From the NCBI GenBank assembly GCA_020161935.1, contig JAIUNI010000007.1:124001-188000 (forward strand): a stretch of DNA of 64,000 bases. The letters run 5' to 3'. Position 1 is the stretch's first letter; each line of letters opens with the position of its first letter. This document shows positions 7,961 through 17,500 of this stretch, piece after piece. The translations under genes were made by a program, and so were the position numbers. Origin of the DNA: Chloroflexota bacterium (GTDB lineage: Bacteria; Chloroflexota; Anaerolineae; Aggregatilineales; Phototrophicaceae). The notes below the pieces were generated by a model. The model saw only the letters and a list, made by a program, of their open reading frames with translations. It was not told where the DNA came from and ran no database searches.

Positions 7961-9265
7961 ATGACCACATCATCACCGACTATAGCTCCAGTCTTACCCG
8001 AAAGCACAAGCTGGCGCGACCGGATTAAAATCACCCGTAAAGGGGTATTTGCTGTCCTGTATATTATACTCGGCGCGTGGGTTCTGCTCACCGTACCGCG
8101 CAACTACGGGACGGATGTCACTACCCTCCTAACGATTGACGCAACCGGAACAACGGGTGTTCCAGTGCCGACGGTCGGCTTTTCGGTTGTCGTTGCCCTC
8201 CTGTATATCGCGGGTGGGGTGGTCAATTTGCTACCCATTCCCGCGCTCAAACGCATTCAGTTCTGGTGGCTGCTCATTAACGGGTTTCTGTTCGTGCCGA
8301 TGATTCTGGTCATCATCGCTGCGGGTGGACGCTCAAACGTCACGGTGATGCTCACCGAGAGTTTCCGCCTCGCCACACCGGTTGTCATCGGGGCAATAGC
8401 CGGTATCTGGTCGGAACGTGCGGGTGTGGTCAACATCGGTATCGAAGGGATGATGCTAACGGGCGCGTGCTTAGGCTTTGTGGCCTACACCATACTGGCT
8501 AGCAGCGGTATCGACTTTGGTGTGGCTCAGGTACTTGGTGTCGTCGCGGCTATTGTTGCCGGTGGGTTAATGGCCGCCCTGCACGCATGGTTGTCGATTA
8601 CATTTAAAACGAACCAGACTGTTAGCGGTACGGTCATTAACATTTTAGCCATTGGCCTGACCAGCTATCTGCGTCGCGAAGTCCTCATTAACTCCGAAGC
8701 CGCCATCAACCGCTTACCCCCACTGCCTATTCCCGGCCTTGTTGATATTCCGGTGCTGGGGCCATCCCTGTTTAACGGGAAGCCTATTTTTTACAGCATG
8801 ATTATCCTCGTGGTGCTGACGCATATCATTCTCTACTACACCCGTTGGGGGCTGCGTACCCGCGCCGTTGGAGAAAATCCCCACGCGGCGGATACTCTCG
8901 GCATCAAAGTCAACCGTAACCGCTGGATCAATGTGTTGATTAGCGGCATGATCGCTGGCCTAGCCGGAGCATGGTTTACACTGGAAACCAATGGCACATT
9001 TGACGACAACCAAACTGCCGGTCGTGGGTTCATTGCGCTGGCAGCCATGATCTTCGGCAATTGGACACCCTTTGGCGCGGCGGCGGGTGGGTTACTGTTC
9101 GGTTTTTCGGACGCACTAGGGCAGCGCTTCCAAATTTTAGGGGTGCCTATTCCGGCACAGTTCCTGCAAATGGTGCCGTATATCGTGACCATCGTAGTTC
9201 TCGCAGGATTGATTGGCAAGGCAAGCCCGCCCAAAGCTGATGGTGTGCCGTTTGAAAAAGAATGA
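7961..9265 (+). CDS. ABC transporter permease, YufQ-like, with N-terminal membrane extension
   Basis: The second permease of the transporter. The conserved core starts at about residue 125 (LTESFRLATPVVIGAIAGIWSE) and contains RAGVVNIGIEGMML, 'TNQTVSGTVINILAIGL' and RAVGENPHAADTLGIKVN, all typical of the BMP-type partner permease. The usual length is near 310-320 residues. Here about 120 extra N-terminal residues add two or three hydrophobic segments. Both permeases are therefore enlarged relative to the family. It starts 3 bp after its partner and ends the operon. Confidence 0.9.
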   Translation: MTTSSPTIAPVLPESTSWRDRIKITRKGVFAVLYIILGAWVLLTVPRNYGTDVTTLLTIDATGTTGVPVPTVGFSVVVALLYIAGGVVNLLPIPALKRIQFWWLLINGFLFVPMILVIIAAGGRSNVTVMLTESFRLATPVVIGAIAGIWSERAGVVNIGIEGMMLTGACLGFVAYTILASSGIDFGVAQVLGVVAAIVAGGLMAALHAWLSITFKTNQTVSGTVINILAIGLTSYLRREVLINSEAAINRLPPLPIPGLVDIPVLGPSLFNGKPIFYSMIILVVLTHIILYYTRWGLRTRAVGENPHAADTLGIKVNRNRWINVLISGMIAGLAGAWFTLETNGTFDDNQTAGRGFIALAAMIFGNWTPFGAAAGGLLFGFSDALGQRFQILGVPIPAQFLQMVPYIVTIVVLAGLIGKASPPKADGVPFEKE

Positions 9266-9299
9266 CACAGCCGTTGGTGTTTCCGTAACATATTGTTAT

Positions 9300-9328
9300 G
9301 AGACATGATTAGCGAAAATAGGTATAAT
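9300..9328 (+). promoter_or_regulatory. Putative promoter of the GNAT gene
   Basis: GAGACA (9300-9305, 4/6 to TTGACA) and a perfect TATAAT (9323-9328) are separated by 17 bp and lie 40 bp upstream of the start codon. Confidence 0.5.
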
Positions 9329-9367
9329 CTGCATTTTACGATTTAGCTCAACGCAAAATAGGTCATT

Positions 9368-9871
9368 TTGGCGATAAAGCTCAACTTCGAGGTCCGGCAG
9401 GTCGAAGCAAACGAGCGCCCATTGGTTGCGGCATTCCTAGAAGCGCAGTGGGGGTCGGTGCAAATCGTCAGTCGAGGGTGCGTCCACGAAGCCGATCAGT
9501 TGCCCGCCTATTTCGCGATCTGGGACGACCAACTTGTCGGCTTAGTCACCTATCACATTAAAGGCGACGAGTGTGAGATCGTATCACTCGACTCGCTCAT
9601 GGTTCGTATTGGTGTTGGCGGGGCGCTCATCGAAGCGGTAGTTCAAAAAGCCGCGTACCATAATTGCAAACGCCTTTGGCTCATCACCAGCAACGATAAC
9701 CTCACCGCTTTGGGCTTTTACCAACGGCGGGGCTTCCGGTTGGTAGCGGTCTATCAAGGCGCGATTGATGCATCCCGCAAAATCAAACCATCTATTCCGT
9801 TTATCGGCATGGATAACATTCCCATTCACGACGAAATCGAGTTAGAGCTGTGGCTCCAAGCTGAAACTTAA
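9368..9871 (+). CDS. GNAT family N-acetyltransferase
   Basis: A 167-residue protein with the GNAT fold. A strand-turn-strand 'AIWDDQLVGLVTYHI' leads to 'IVSLDSLMV', then the acetyl-CoA pyrophosphate-binding loop RIGVGGALIEAV (fits R/Q-x-x-G-x-G/A). The late motif NLTALGFYQRRGFRLV, in which the Tyr is often the general acid, follows. The acceptor is unknown. The start is a TTG with a weak ribosome binding site; no in-frame ATG gives the full first strand, so I keep it. Single gene with its own promoter. Confidence 0.88.
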   Translation: MAIKLNFEVRQVEANERPLVAAFLEAQWGSVQIVSRGCVHEADQLPAYFAIWDDQLVGLVTYHIKGDECEIVSLDSLMVRIGVGGALIEAVVQKAAYHNCKRLWLITSNDNLTALGFYQRRGFRLVAVYQGAIDASRKIKPSIPFIGMDNIPIHDEIELELWLQAET

Positions 9872-10006
9872 GTCTTGTTTCACCTTCTCCACAGTTATAG
9901 TATGACTAGATAAGCTGATAGCCACTTGTAAGGTTCATCTGGTTGAATGCGCTCTTGGAAATTGCTAAGAAGTCTGTCTATCGACACGAGTTAAGGAACA
10001 TCGTTC

Positions 10007-10672
10007 ATGATCGAGTTTATCATTACACGTGGACCAATCATCGCTTACATGATGATCTTTGGCATTATTTTCGCAGAGTCGGGCTTGCTAATCGGGTTCT
10101 TCCTACCCGGTGACAGTCTACTGTTTACTGCTGGATTTTTAGCATCCGACGCGGGTAAAGAACTGCTCGTCAAATTCGGTCTCCCCGCCGAACAGCCCTT
10201 TTTCTCGCTCACCCTGCTCGTTATCGGCTGCTTCGCTGCTGCAATAGTCGGTGATAGTGTCGGTTATGCCTTCGGTCGCCGCGTTGGTAAACATCTGTTC
10301 CAACGTGAAGACTCGCGCCTTTTCAACAAGAAAAACCTGTACAAAGCACAGGGATTTTACGAAAAGCACGGTGGCAAGGCGATTATTCTTGCACGCTTCG
10401 TGCCGGTCGTACGTACCTTTGCACCCATCGTCGCGGGCATTGGTGACATGAAGTACACGCGCTTCGTAACCTTTAACGTCGTTGGTGGCTTCGTTTGGGC
10501 GGTTGGTGTTACGGTCGCCGGTTACTTCTTAGCAGCCATCATCGGGCCTGATAACATCGACAAATACCTGCTGCCGATTATCGTTCTAATTGTCGTTATC
10601 TCGCTTGCTCCTCCCGCGTATCACCTGTGGAAAGAACGCCAAGCCGAAAAACAATCATCGAGTGTTGCATAA
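10007..10672 (+). CDS. DedA family membrane protein (VTT domain)
   Basis: A 221-residue integral membrane protein. It shows the DedA/VTT marks: FAESGLLIGFFLPGDSLLFTAG near the N-terminus with the membrane-embedded acidic residue, 'GDSVGYAFGRRVG' and 'FYEKHGGKAIILARFVPVVRTFAPIVAG' with the conserved F/xxR motif and re-entrant loop Gly/Pro. DedA proteins are proposed to act as phospholipid scramblases or flippases. The C-terminus is a short polar tail. A strong terminator follows at 10729. Confidence 0.93.
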   Translation: MIEFIITRGPIIAYMMIFGIIFAESGLLIGFFLPGDSLLFTAGFLASDAGKELLVKFGLPAEQPFFSLTLLVIGCFAAAIVGDSVGYAFGRRVGKHLFQREDSRLFNKKNLYKAQGFYEKHGGKAIILARFVPVVRTFAPIVAGIGDMKYTRFVTFNVVGGFVWAVGVTVAGYFLAAIIGPDNIDKYLLPIIVLIVVISLAPPAYHLWKERQAEKQSSSVA

Positions 10673-10728
10673 GAGCCGCGTCCAAATCAGCGGCGATTAA
10701 GGCATTCACGACCCAAGTGTGTATCAAG

Positions 10729-10749
10729 GCCGGATCGCATCCGGCTTTT
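10729..10749 (+). terminator. Rho-independent terminator after the DedA gene
   Basis: GCCGGAT (10729-10735) and ATCCGGC (10739-10745) form a perfect 7-bp stem with a 3-base loop, followed by TTTT. The DedA and ExoD genes are therefore likely separate units despite being only 115 bp apart. Confidence 0.8.
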
Positions 10750-10787
10750 CATTTATCTAATCGCAAAACCTTCAGGAGGAAGATTTA

Positions 10788-11429
10788 ATGTCCGTTCCCT
10801 TGCATAACCCGGAAAAGAGCCTCGGTGAAACGTTGCAATATATGAGTAGTTCTATCACTCAGCCAACCGTCAGCCTACGCGAACTGCTTGAACTGATTGG
10901 CGAGCAAGGAATGCTTGTCTTTTGCATGTTCTTAACCATCCCTTTCCTGCTGCCCGTTTCGATTCCGGGGGTAAGCACGGTGTTCGGATTGGTCATTACG
11001 CTGATCGGCATCGGCGTTGCTTTCAACCGTGTTCCGTGGCTGCCCGCGCGTTTGATGAACCGCACCATCGAGCGCATTCACCTCATACCGGCTCTGGAAA
11101 AAGGGGCTGCCCTTTTTACCCGTTTGGATAAAGTCGTGAGTCCGCGCATTTTAGCGCTCACACATGGCGCGACCATCAACCGCCTGAATGGTTTGCTGCT
11201 GATCCTCGGCGCAATCTTATTGATGGCTCCTTTTGGGCTAATTCCGTTCTCGAATACACTTCCTGCGCTCGCTATCTTGTTTTTGGCCGTCGGAATGCTG
11301 CAACGTGACGGCATTTTCGTACTGCTCGGTTATCTGGCGCTGGTGGCGACAATCGTCTATTTCGGCGCGTTGGTTGGTGCAGCAATTCTCGCGGGACAAG
11401 GTTTGAGTTCACTGCTCGGTTCGGGTTAG
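10788..11429 (+). CDS. ExoD family membrane protein
   Basis: A 213-residue protein matching the exopolysaccharide synthesis ExoD family. It has an N-terminal soluble helix with 'SLRELLELIGEQGMLVFCMFLTIPFLLPVSIPGVSTVFG', then 'RVPWLPARLMNRTIER' and paired hydrophobic helices with 'GLIPFSNTLPALAILFLAVGML'. The ribosome binding site is near perfect: AGGAGGA at 10774-10780, seven bases before ATG. ExoD was named for an exopolysaccharide and alkaline-sensitivity phenotype in Rhizobium; its molecular role is unclear. No polysaccharide genes lie nearby. Confidence 0.88.
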   Translation: MSVPLHNPEKSLGETLQYMSSSITQPTVSLRELLELIGEQGMLVFCMFLTIPFLLPVSIPGVSTVFGLVITLIGIGVAFNRVPWLPARLMNRTIERIHLIPALEKGAALFTRLDKVVSPRILALTHGATINRLNGLLLILGAILLMAPFGLIPFSNTLPALAILFLAVGMLQRDGIFVLLGYLALVATIVYFGALVGAAILAGQGLSSLLGSG

Positions 11430-11463
11430 TTTAGATACCGATACTCGTCAACCCAATTTAATG

Positions 11464-11499
11464 ACACGCCGCTTAGGGTTTAGTGGCGTGTTTTTATTT
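11464..11499 (+). terminator. Rho-independent terminator after the ExoD-family gene
   Basis: ACACGCC (11464-11470) pairs with GGCGTGT (11485-11491), and the stem can be extended inward by a G-T pair and C-G and T-A pairs. A T-rich tract (TTTTATTTT) follows. Confidence 0.75.
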
Positions 11500-11570
11500 T
11501 CGCAGAGCAACCTTCTATGTTATGGTGCGTACAAGCACAATAGCAGCAACAGCACATGATAGGACTCTCG

Positions 11571-14276
11571 ATGAGACAACTTAATTTTTACCTGCAATAT
11601 GCTTTTCGCAATTTATGGCGCAGCCGCCGCTGGTCAACGTTCGCGCTCTTTTCGGTAGCCGCCGGTGTGGCAACTGTTGTAGCGCTCCGCAGCCTCGGAC
11701 TAGCGATTGGTGACTCGCTGACCGGTAACGTCCGCAGTAGTATGCACGGGGACATTGTTCTCGAACTCGGTGGCGACCCCAGTTTTAACTTTGGCGACCC
11801 GAATGACTTTGATGCATTTACAGCCAGTGATGTCGAAAAAGTAGAAGCATGGGCAGCCGAAAACAATGCAAAAGTCTCGGCTTCAACGCAGGCAGGCAAC
11901 TTACAAGTCACGTCCTTGAATTTCGACACAGTAGGTCGGCCTCAAATTATTACCACCTACTTCGTCGACCCTCAAACGTACCCGCCGACTGACGACATTC
12001 GTGCCGTCGAGCCGGCTGGGGTGCCGCTGCGCGATCTGTTTCAAGGTGGCAATGAGATCGTTATTAGCGACAACATGGCGAGTAACCAGAATATCAAACT
12101 GGGTGATACAGTACGGGTGAGCGGCACCGAAGAAGAATTTATTGTGCGCGGTATAGTCCCTGCCAGCACCGAAGCTGGCTTGCGGAACATTTTCGCCGCC
12201 TTCTTTGGCTTCGCCTACTTTGACAACAGTTTGAAAGCGAAATTACCGGTACAACAAGATGCGACGAATATTGCTATTGCCCTGAATAATCCTGCACCCG
12301 CAGCCATTGAACAAGCACGTCAAGAACTTGACGCTCTAGTATCGACCCGACTCTACTACCAAACACGCACGGTTACTGAAGCAATTAAAGATAACCAACA
12401 AATCGCAGATGTACTCGGCAGTTTCATCGTGGTACTGGGCTTAGGCGCACTGCTGATCGGTGGTGTAGGTATTATGAATACCATGCTGGTGCTGATGCGC
12501 CGCCGCACCGATGAAATTGCCGCCCTCAAGACCTTCGGCTTAAAAGGCGGGCAGATTGCAGCCATGTTCATGGCAGAGGCGGTGTTGTTGGGGGTGGCTG
12601 GCAGCCTCCTCGGTGGCGTATTCGGTGTACTGCTCAGTGGGCTAACGAATGCGTATGGTCAAGCGCTCATACAACAGCCGCTTTCGTGGCGCATTTACCC
12701 GGAAGCCATACTTTTCGGTTCAGCAGTCGGCATCCTCATCACCGCAGTCTTTGGCATCATTCCGGTACTCATCGCCGTGAAGGTGCGTCCAGCAATTATC
12801 CTCCGTCCCAACGAAAGCAGTGTCCCCCGCTTGGGCTGCCTACAATCCTTCGGCATGATTATTCTGGTCGTCGTCGTACTTGGGCTGATCGCCGGACAAA
12901 TGCTGCTTCCCGCGTTCAACGTGACCAATGGGCGTTCACCAAACGCATTCGTTTCAGGCATCATCATGGTAGGTGCAACCCTACTCATCTTAGGTATCCT
13001 CATAGGCATGTTGTGGGTCATCGTCTGGTTGATCGGTAAGCTGCCAGCGTTCGGCTTTATTGACTTACGCCTTGCACTGCGTAACTTAACCACCCATCGC
13101 ACCCGCACGGCAACGACTCTGCTGGCACTCGCGGCGGGTATGTTCGCACTCAGCAGCATCGCTTTCTTCGGCGCGGGTATCCGGCAGCTCATCCAATTCA
13201 CACTGAGCCAACAACTGGGCGGTAATGTCATGGTGTTTGCGGTGTTACCGTCTAGCATCAGCAATCCACTCGTTGATCGGGTACTCTCGAATCAAGAAGG
13301 TGTAATTTCACGAACCCGTTTCACCATGTCATTCGGTGTTATCCGAGATGTGGACGGTCGCACAGTCGAATTACCGGATGCACCGGAACCGTCAGCAGAA
13401 TACGAGTTTGATGGTCCCAATACGATTGTGTTCACGGATTACACCTTACAGATTAGCATCCGCGACACCACCAATCCCATTAGCTCTACGGGAACGATCA
13501 TCGCCGGACGACCGCTTACACCGGATGATGATGGGAAGCCAGTTGCAGTACTCGCTAACCTACCCCGCTTGCAAGCGCTAAACATCGGAGTTGGCTCTCA
13601 CATCAGCGTCGAAGTGAACGACCGCCTCACGGCATTTGAAATTGTCGGGCTAGTAGAAGCTCCGAATGGGAACAACATGCAGATTCTCTACATGGGAGGC
13701 AGCGACTTGCAAATTCCAACGGGCGTAATCAGCAGCGGACAGTCATCATTCCCCTTCACCATCGCCAATGTAGAAGCTGACTCGCTGAATAAAGTTCTAC
13801 TCGCTCTCAACAGCATCCCACTGGTGTATTCTATTGATGTCACCTTCATCGATAACGTGATTACCCGATTTATCAATCAGATGAGCGCTATTCCCATTCT
13901 GGTTGGCATCTTGTCGCTCGGTGCAGCAGCCGTCATTATGGCGAATACCGTCGCGTTAGCTACACTGGAACGCAGACGACAAATCGGTATCCTGAAAGCA
14001 GTCGGCCTTAAGGGACGACGTGTACTGGTTGTCATGCTGCTGGAAAATACACTGGTTAGTTTGTTAGGCAGTCTGCTGGGTATCGGCCTTAGCGCCCTCG
14101 GTATCGGCATCTTGACGGCACTCGGCGCGAGCATCACCCAGATCATACCCCCTGACGCGACCCCTGTTGCGATTGCATTGCTCGTCACCGCAGTCTTAAT
14201 CGCATGGGTGGCTACATTCCTGAGCGCACGTACCGCTGTCAGCGAACGGGTAACCAACGTACTGCGCTACGAATAA
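11571..14276 (+). CDS. ABC transporter permease with two FtsX domains (LolC/MacB type)
   Basis: A protein of about 901 residues built as a tandem: N-terminal helix and MacB-like periplasmic domain, FtsX domain (about 285-420), short linker helices, then a second helix, periplasmic domain and FtsX domain (about 770-901). The diagnostic cytoplasmic loops are 'RRRTDEIAALKTFGLKGGQIA' in the first half and 'ERRRQIGILKAVGLKGRRV' in the second. This is the fused form of the permease that works with a LolD/MacB-type ATPase in lipoprotein, lipid or peptide extraction. No ATPase gene adjoins it. I chose ATG 11571, which has AGGA (11561-11564) six bases upstream; the ATG at 11556 is also open. A strong terminator follows at 14304. 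Confidence 0.9.
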   Translation: MRQLNFYLQYAFRNLWRSRRWSTFALFSVAAGVATVVALRSLGLAIGDSLTGNVRSSMHGDIVLELGGDPSFNFGDPNDFDAFTASDVEKVEAWAAENNAKVSASTQAGNLQVTSLNFDTVGRPQIITTYFVDPQTYPPTDDIRAVEPAGVPLRDLFQGGNEIVISDNMASNQNIKLGDTVRVSGTEEEFIVRGIVPASTEAGLRNIFAAFFGFAYFDNSLKAKLPVQQDATNIAIALNNPAPAAIEQARQELDALVSTRLYYQTRTVTEAIKDNQQIADVLGSFIVVLGLGALLIGGVGIMNTMLVLMRRRTDEIAALKTFGLKGGQIAAMFMAEAVLLGVAGSLLGGVFGVLLSGLTNAYGQALIQQPLSWRIYPEAILFGSAVGILITAVFGIIPVLIAVKVRPAIILRPNESSVPRLGCLQSFGMIILVVVVLGLIAGQMLLPAFNVTNGRSPNAFVSGIIMVGATLLILGILIGMLWVIVWLIGKLPAFGFIDLRLALRNLTTHRTRTATTLLALAAGMFALSSIAFFGAGIRQLIQFTLSQQLGGNVMVFAVLPSSISNPLVDRVLSNQEGVISRTRFTMSFGVIRDVDGRTVELPDAPEPSAEYEFDGPNTIVFTDYTLQISIRDTTNPISSTGTIIAGRPLTPDDDGKPVAVLANLPRLQALNIGVGSHISVEVNDRLTAFEIVGLVEAPNGNNMQILYMGGSDLQIPTGVISSGQSSFPFTIANVEADSLNKVLLALNSIPLVYSIDVTFIDNVITRFINQMSAIPILVGILSLGAAAVIMANTVALATLERRRQIGILKAVGLKGRRVLVVMLLENTLVSLLGSLLGIGLSALGIGILTALGASITQIIPPDATPVAIALLVTAVLIAWVATFLSARTAVSERVTNVLRYE

Positions 14277-14303
14277 TCCTATCAGCACTTTAATGCACGC
14301 AAG

Positions 14304-14332
14304 AAAAGAGAGTCAACCAGCGACTCTCTTTT
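14304..14332 (+). terminator. Rho-independent terminator after the FtsX permease gene
   Basis: AAAAGAGAGTC (14304-14314) and GACTCTCTTTT (14322-14332) form a perfect 11-bp stem with a 7-base loop. A- and T-runs on the two sides make it potentially active in both directions. Confidence 0.8.
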
Positions 14333-14376
14333 ACATTATTCATACTTCAAAAGGTTTTACATCCCGATTGCAGCCT

Positions 14377-14382
14377 TATAAT
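14377..14382 (+). promoter_or_regulatory. Possible -10 element upstream of the giant protease gene
   Basis: A perfect TATAAT lies 124 bp before the ATG of the giant protease, in an AT-rich leader (about 14335-14505). No convincing -35 hexamer is seen at 16-18 bp. The rest of the gap between terminator and gene shows no other feature. Confidence 0.25.
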
Positions 14383-14505
14383 AATGTTAGGTATTATTTA
14401 GGTAAAATGTTGTATTCTACAATCGGCAGTTCATATACTTCTCGTAATCTTCGTGTTTTGGCGGTTAATGCCTCCTATTCATGAGCAATTCTTAGAGAAT
14501 CATCC

Positions 14506-17500
14506 ATGTTAAACAAATCTCGTTTTTTGCGTCTAATTGGTTTTGGGTTATTTATCGAGTTAGGACTGATCGTGGCATTCGTCGTCTCGACGGCTGCACC
14601 TACGGCCTCCCCCGCTGATATTCTGCCTACCCAGATGGTACTGCCGGTCGCGGCGACACCAATGCCGGATGGTGAAATTGTCAGTGTGGAAAATTCCGCA
14701 TCTGTAGCCAATCCTGTGAATACGGAGGCTGAGACAGCAGTCCAAAGTGAATCACCAGCGATTGCAGTTGTCCCAACGACGACTAGTGAACAGCCAATTC
14801 GCGAACGTCGCCCGATCACAATTTCCCAGCTTATTGAACCGCAAATCGACGGTTCGCAGGCTCTTGAACCAGTAGTACCTATTGACCATAACCCGGTTCC
14901 AAACCAGATCGTTCTCCAATTTGAGCCACATACTAAACCCGCCGATATTGATGCTTACATCGCATCCATCGGTGGTACGGTCACTCAACAAATCAACACC
15001 CTGAACACTGTTGTGGTCAGTATTCCTGCCGCACAGGCCGCGCTGCCTCTGCCGGAAGCCTCGCAAATTATTAGCAGCGAACCGGATTATGTTGTGAGCG
15101 CTCAGGTGAGCCTCCCGCCCAGCGACCCGTTCTTTGCCCAACAATGGGCGCTGCCGGTGGTCAAAGCGGCTGATGCATGGAATATACTCTCTGCTGATGC
15201 GCCACAAGTCAAAGTGGCAGTCATCGATAGTGGTCTCTGCGCGGATCATCCTGATCTGCAAGGGCGTATCCTCGCCGGTTGGGACTTCGTGCAAAATGAT
15301 GCGACCCCACAAGATGAATATGGTCATGGCTGCGATATTGCCGGTATCATTGCCGCCAACATTGATGACAACATCGGTATCGCAGGTGTCGCCCCGAATG
15401 CCATGATTATGCCGTTCCGTATTTTAGACGCGCAGGGGTTAGGCACCTACTCGAACGTTGCGGCAGCGATTGTACGCGCGGTGGATGAAGGCGCACAGGT
15501 CATTAACCTTTCGGTCGGTGGTGCGAACCCTTCCACTATCCTCGAAAATGCCATTCACTACGCCGCCGAACATGATGTGGTGGTCGTAGCGGCAGCAGGC
15601 AACACAGGCAGCAACATTCTTTATCCTGCTGCATACGAATCCGTCATTTCAGTCGGTTCGGTCGATTCCAATCTCGAACGCAGCAGTTTTAGCGCTCACC
15701 TGCCCCAGCTTGATACGCTTGCTCCCGGTCGCGATATTTTAACGACGAGCAATAATCAAGATTACGTGACCGTCAGTGGTACGAGTTTCGCGGCAGCCGA
15801 AGTTTCGGGTATTGTCGCGCTCAACCTCGGCGCGGGTCATCCGCTGGAATTCAACGGTCAAATCCTCACGTTTGGCAACCAAGCGCCTGCAAGCGACACG
15901 TCGCAGCGGGCGACACCCGTTCCCGGTGGCGCAGCCGCCGAAGGCGATAAGATCGAACCGCTGGCAGTAATCGGCCCTGATACGCGCGGGCGTATCACTA
16001 ATACGACTCAATCTCCCAACTCGGCTATCGTAAAAATCGAGTTTACCAGTGGCGGCTTTCAATATATGTGCAGCGGATCTTTAATTGCGCCGCTGTATGT
16101 CCTAACTGCGGGTCACTGTGTTTATGATGAAGGTGTTTACTCAGACGACATCTGGGTCATTCCGGGGAAGAGAGGCCCATTTGATGAACCGTATGGATAT
16201 ACATCAGCCTCCATTGCATATGTGCCACCGGTATGGGTGAACACCAATACAGCGGCTTGTGGTTTTAGCTGTGCGGATGTGAATTATGACTGGGCGCTGT
16301 TGAAGTTGGACAGCTCATTCTCGATACCGCCAATGTCGATTAGTGCTTATTCGGATAACTACCTTAAATTTGAAGTTGGAACCTACTTCAATGCTGGTTA
16401 TCCCGGTGATAAATGCGTCTATACTGGCGGTACCGTCACCTATTGTCCAGCTTCATATTCCTCACCACAATGGGCAAATGTAGTTTCGGATGGTCAAGGC
16501 TCAACTCAATGGGGAAGCGCGGGGGCAATCGACGGCTTCCTACTTTCGACTTATTTAATTGGCTCCCAAATTGACACATTCGGAGGGCAAAGCGGTTCCC
16601 CACTCTATGAATATGACAACGTTAACACGAAGTACATCATTACAGGTGTTCTCAGCCACAGCTATAACACGAATCCTTACTGGTATCTGGATTCCTGTCA
16701 GTCAACCCCCGGCGCACAATGTTCACCCCAATATGTGAATAATTTCTTCCGCCGTGTCACCAATGAAATGCTTGAAGCAATCATTGCTAGTAATGTTCAG
16801 ATCGACAACCCTAGCTGTAATGGTGTCACACTCAACATCAGCGGTAATGGTTCCGTCGAACAACCTGTTCCGCGCTCAATCGGCTGTAACATGGGTAAAT
16901 TCTTAAGCGGCCAAATCATCTCACTCAGCGCTGTTGCCGAACCGGGATATATCTTCAACGGCTGGAGTGGCGGCCCAACCGGTGATGTAAACACCACCTA
17001 TACCATTACTGGCCCGACAACCATCACCGCTAACTTCATCCCCCAACCGGCTCCTGCGCCGGGTACCATTCTTGAGCGTGGCTTCTACGATGACCGTGCA
17101 GATCACATAAACTACAGTAGCGATTGGACAGATTTCAACACCACAAACGCGAATGGTGGTACCCTGTCTACCACTACGATGAAAAATGCTATCGTGCGGT
17201 TTGCCTTCGATGGTGATGGGTTTGTAATGTACCGCACCAAGACTGCGACCCGTGGCCCGGTTCTTGTCTGTATTGATCTTGCCTGCCAAACCGTATCCAA
17301 CTACAGCCCGACCGTGCTATGGTCGTCATCCCAAATCTTTGAAGATCTTTCCAACGATGTTCATCAAGTGAGCATCCGCAGTCTTTCGACATCGGCTGTC
17401 GATCTGGATGCCATTCAAATCCTTGCGCCGACGAGTCAGATTCCGCTCGGCACCTATCAAGAAACCAATAGTAATCTCACATTTATTGGCAACTGGACAA

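Noticed and set aside
9875-9901. Promoter TTGTTT...TATAGT upstream of the DedA gene
   Set aside because: The spacer is only 15 bp and the -35 match is weak, so it is not listed as a feature.
12695-13264. 189-codon open frame on the minus strand inside the FtsX permease gene
   Set aside because: It is antisense to a well-supported membrane protein, and its Met/Ser/Arg-rich translation is typical of a shadow frame. The same holds for other long antisense frames such as 4870-5334 and 30686-31288.
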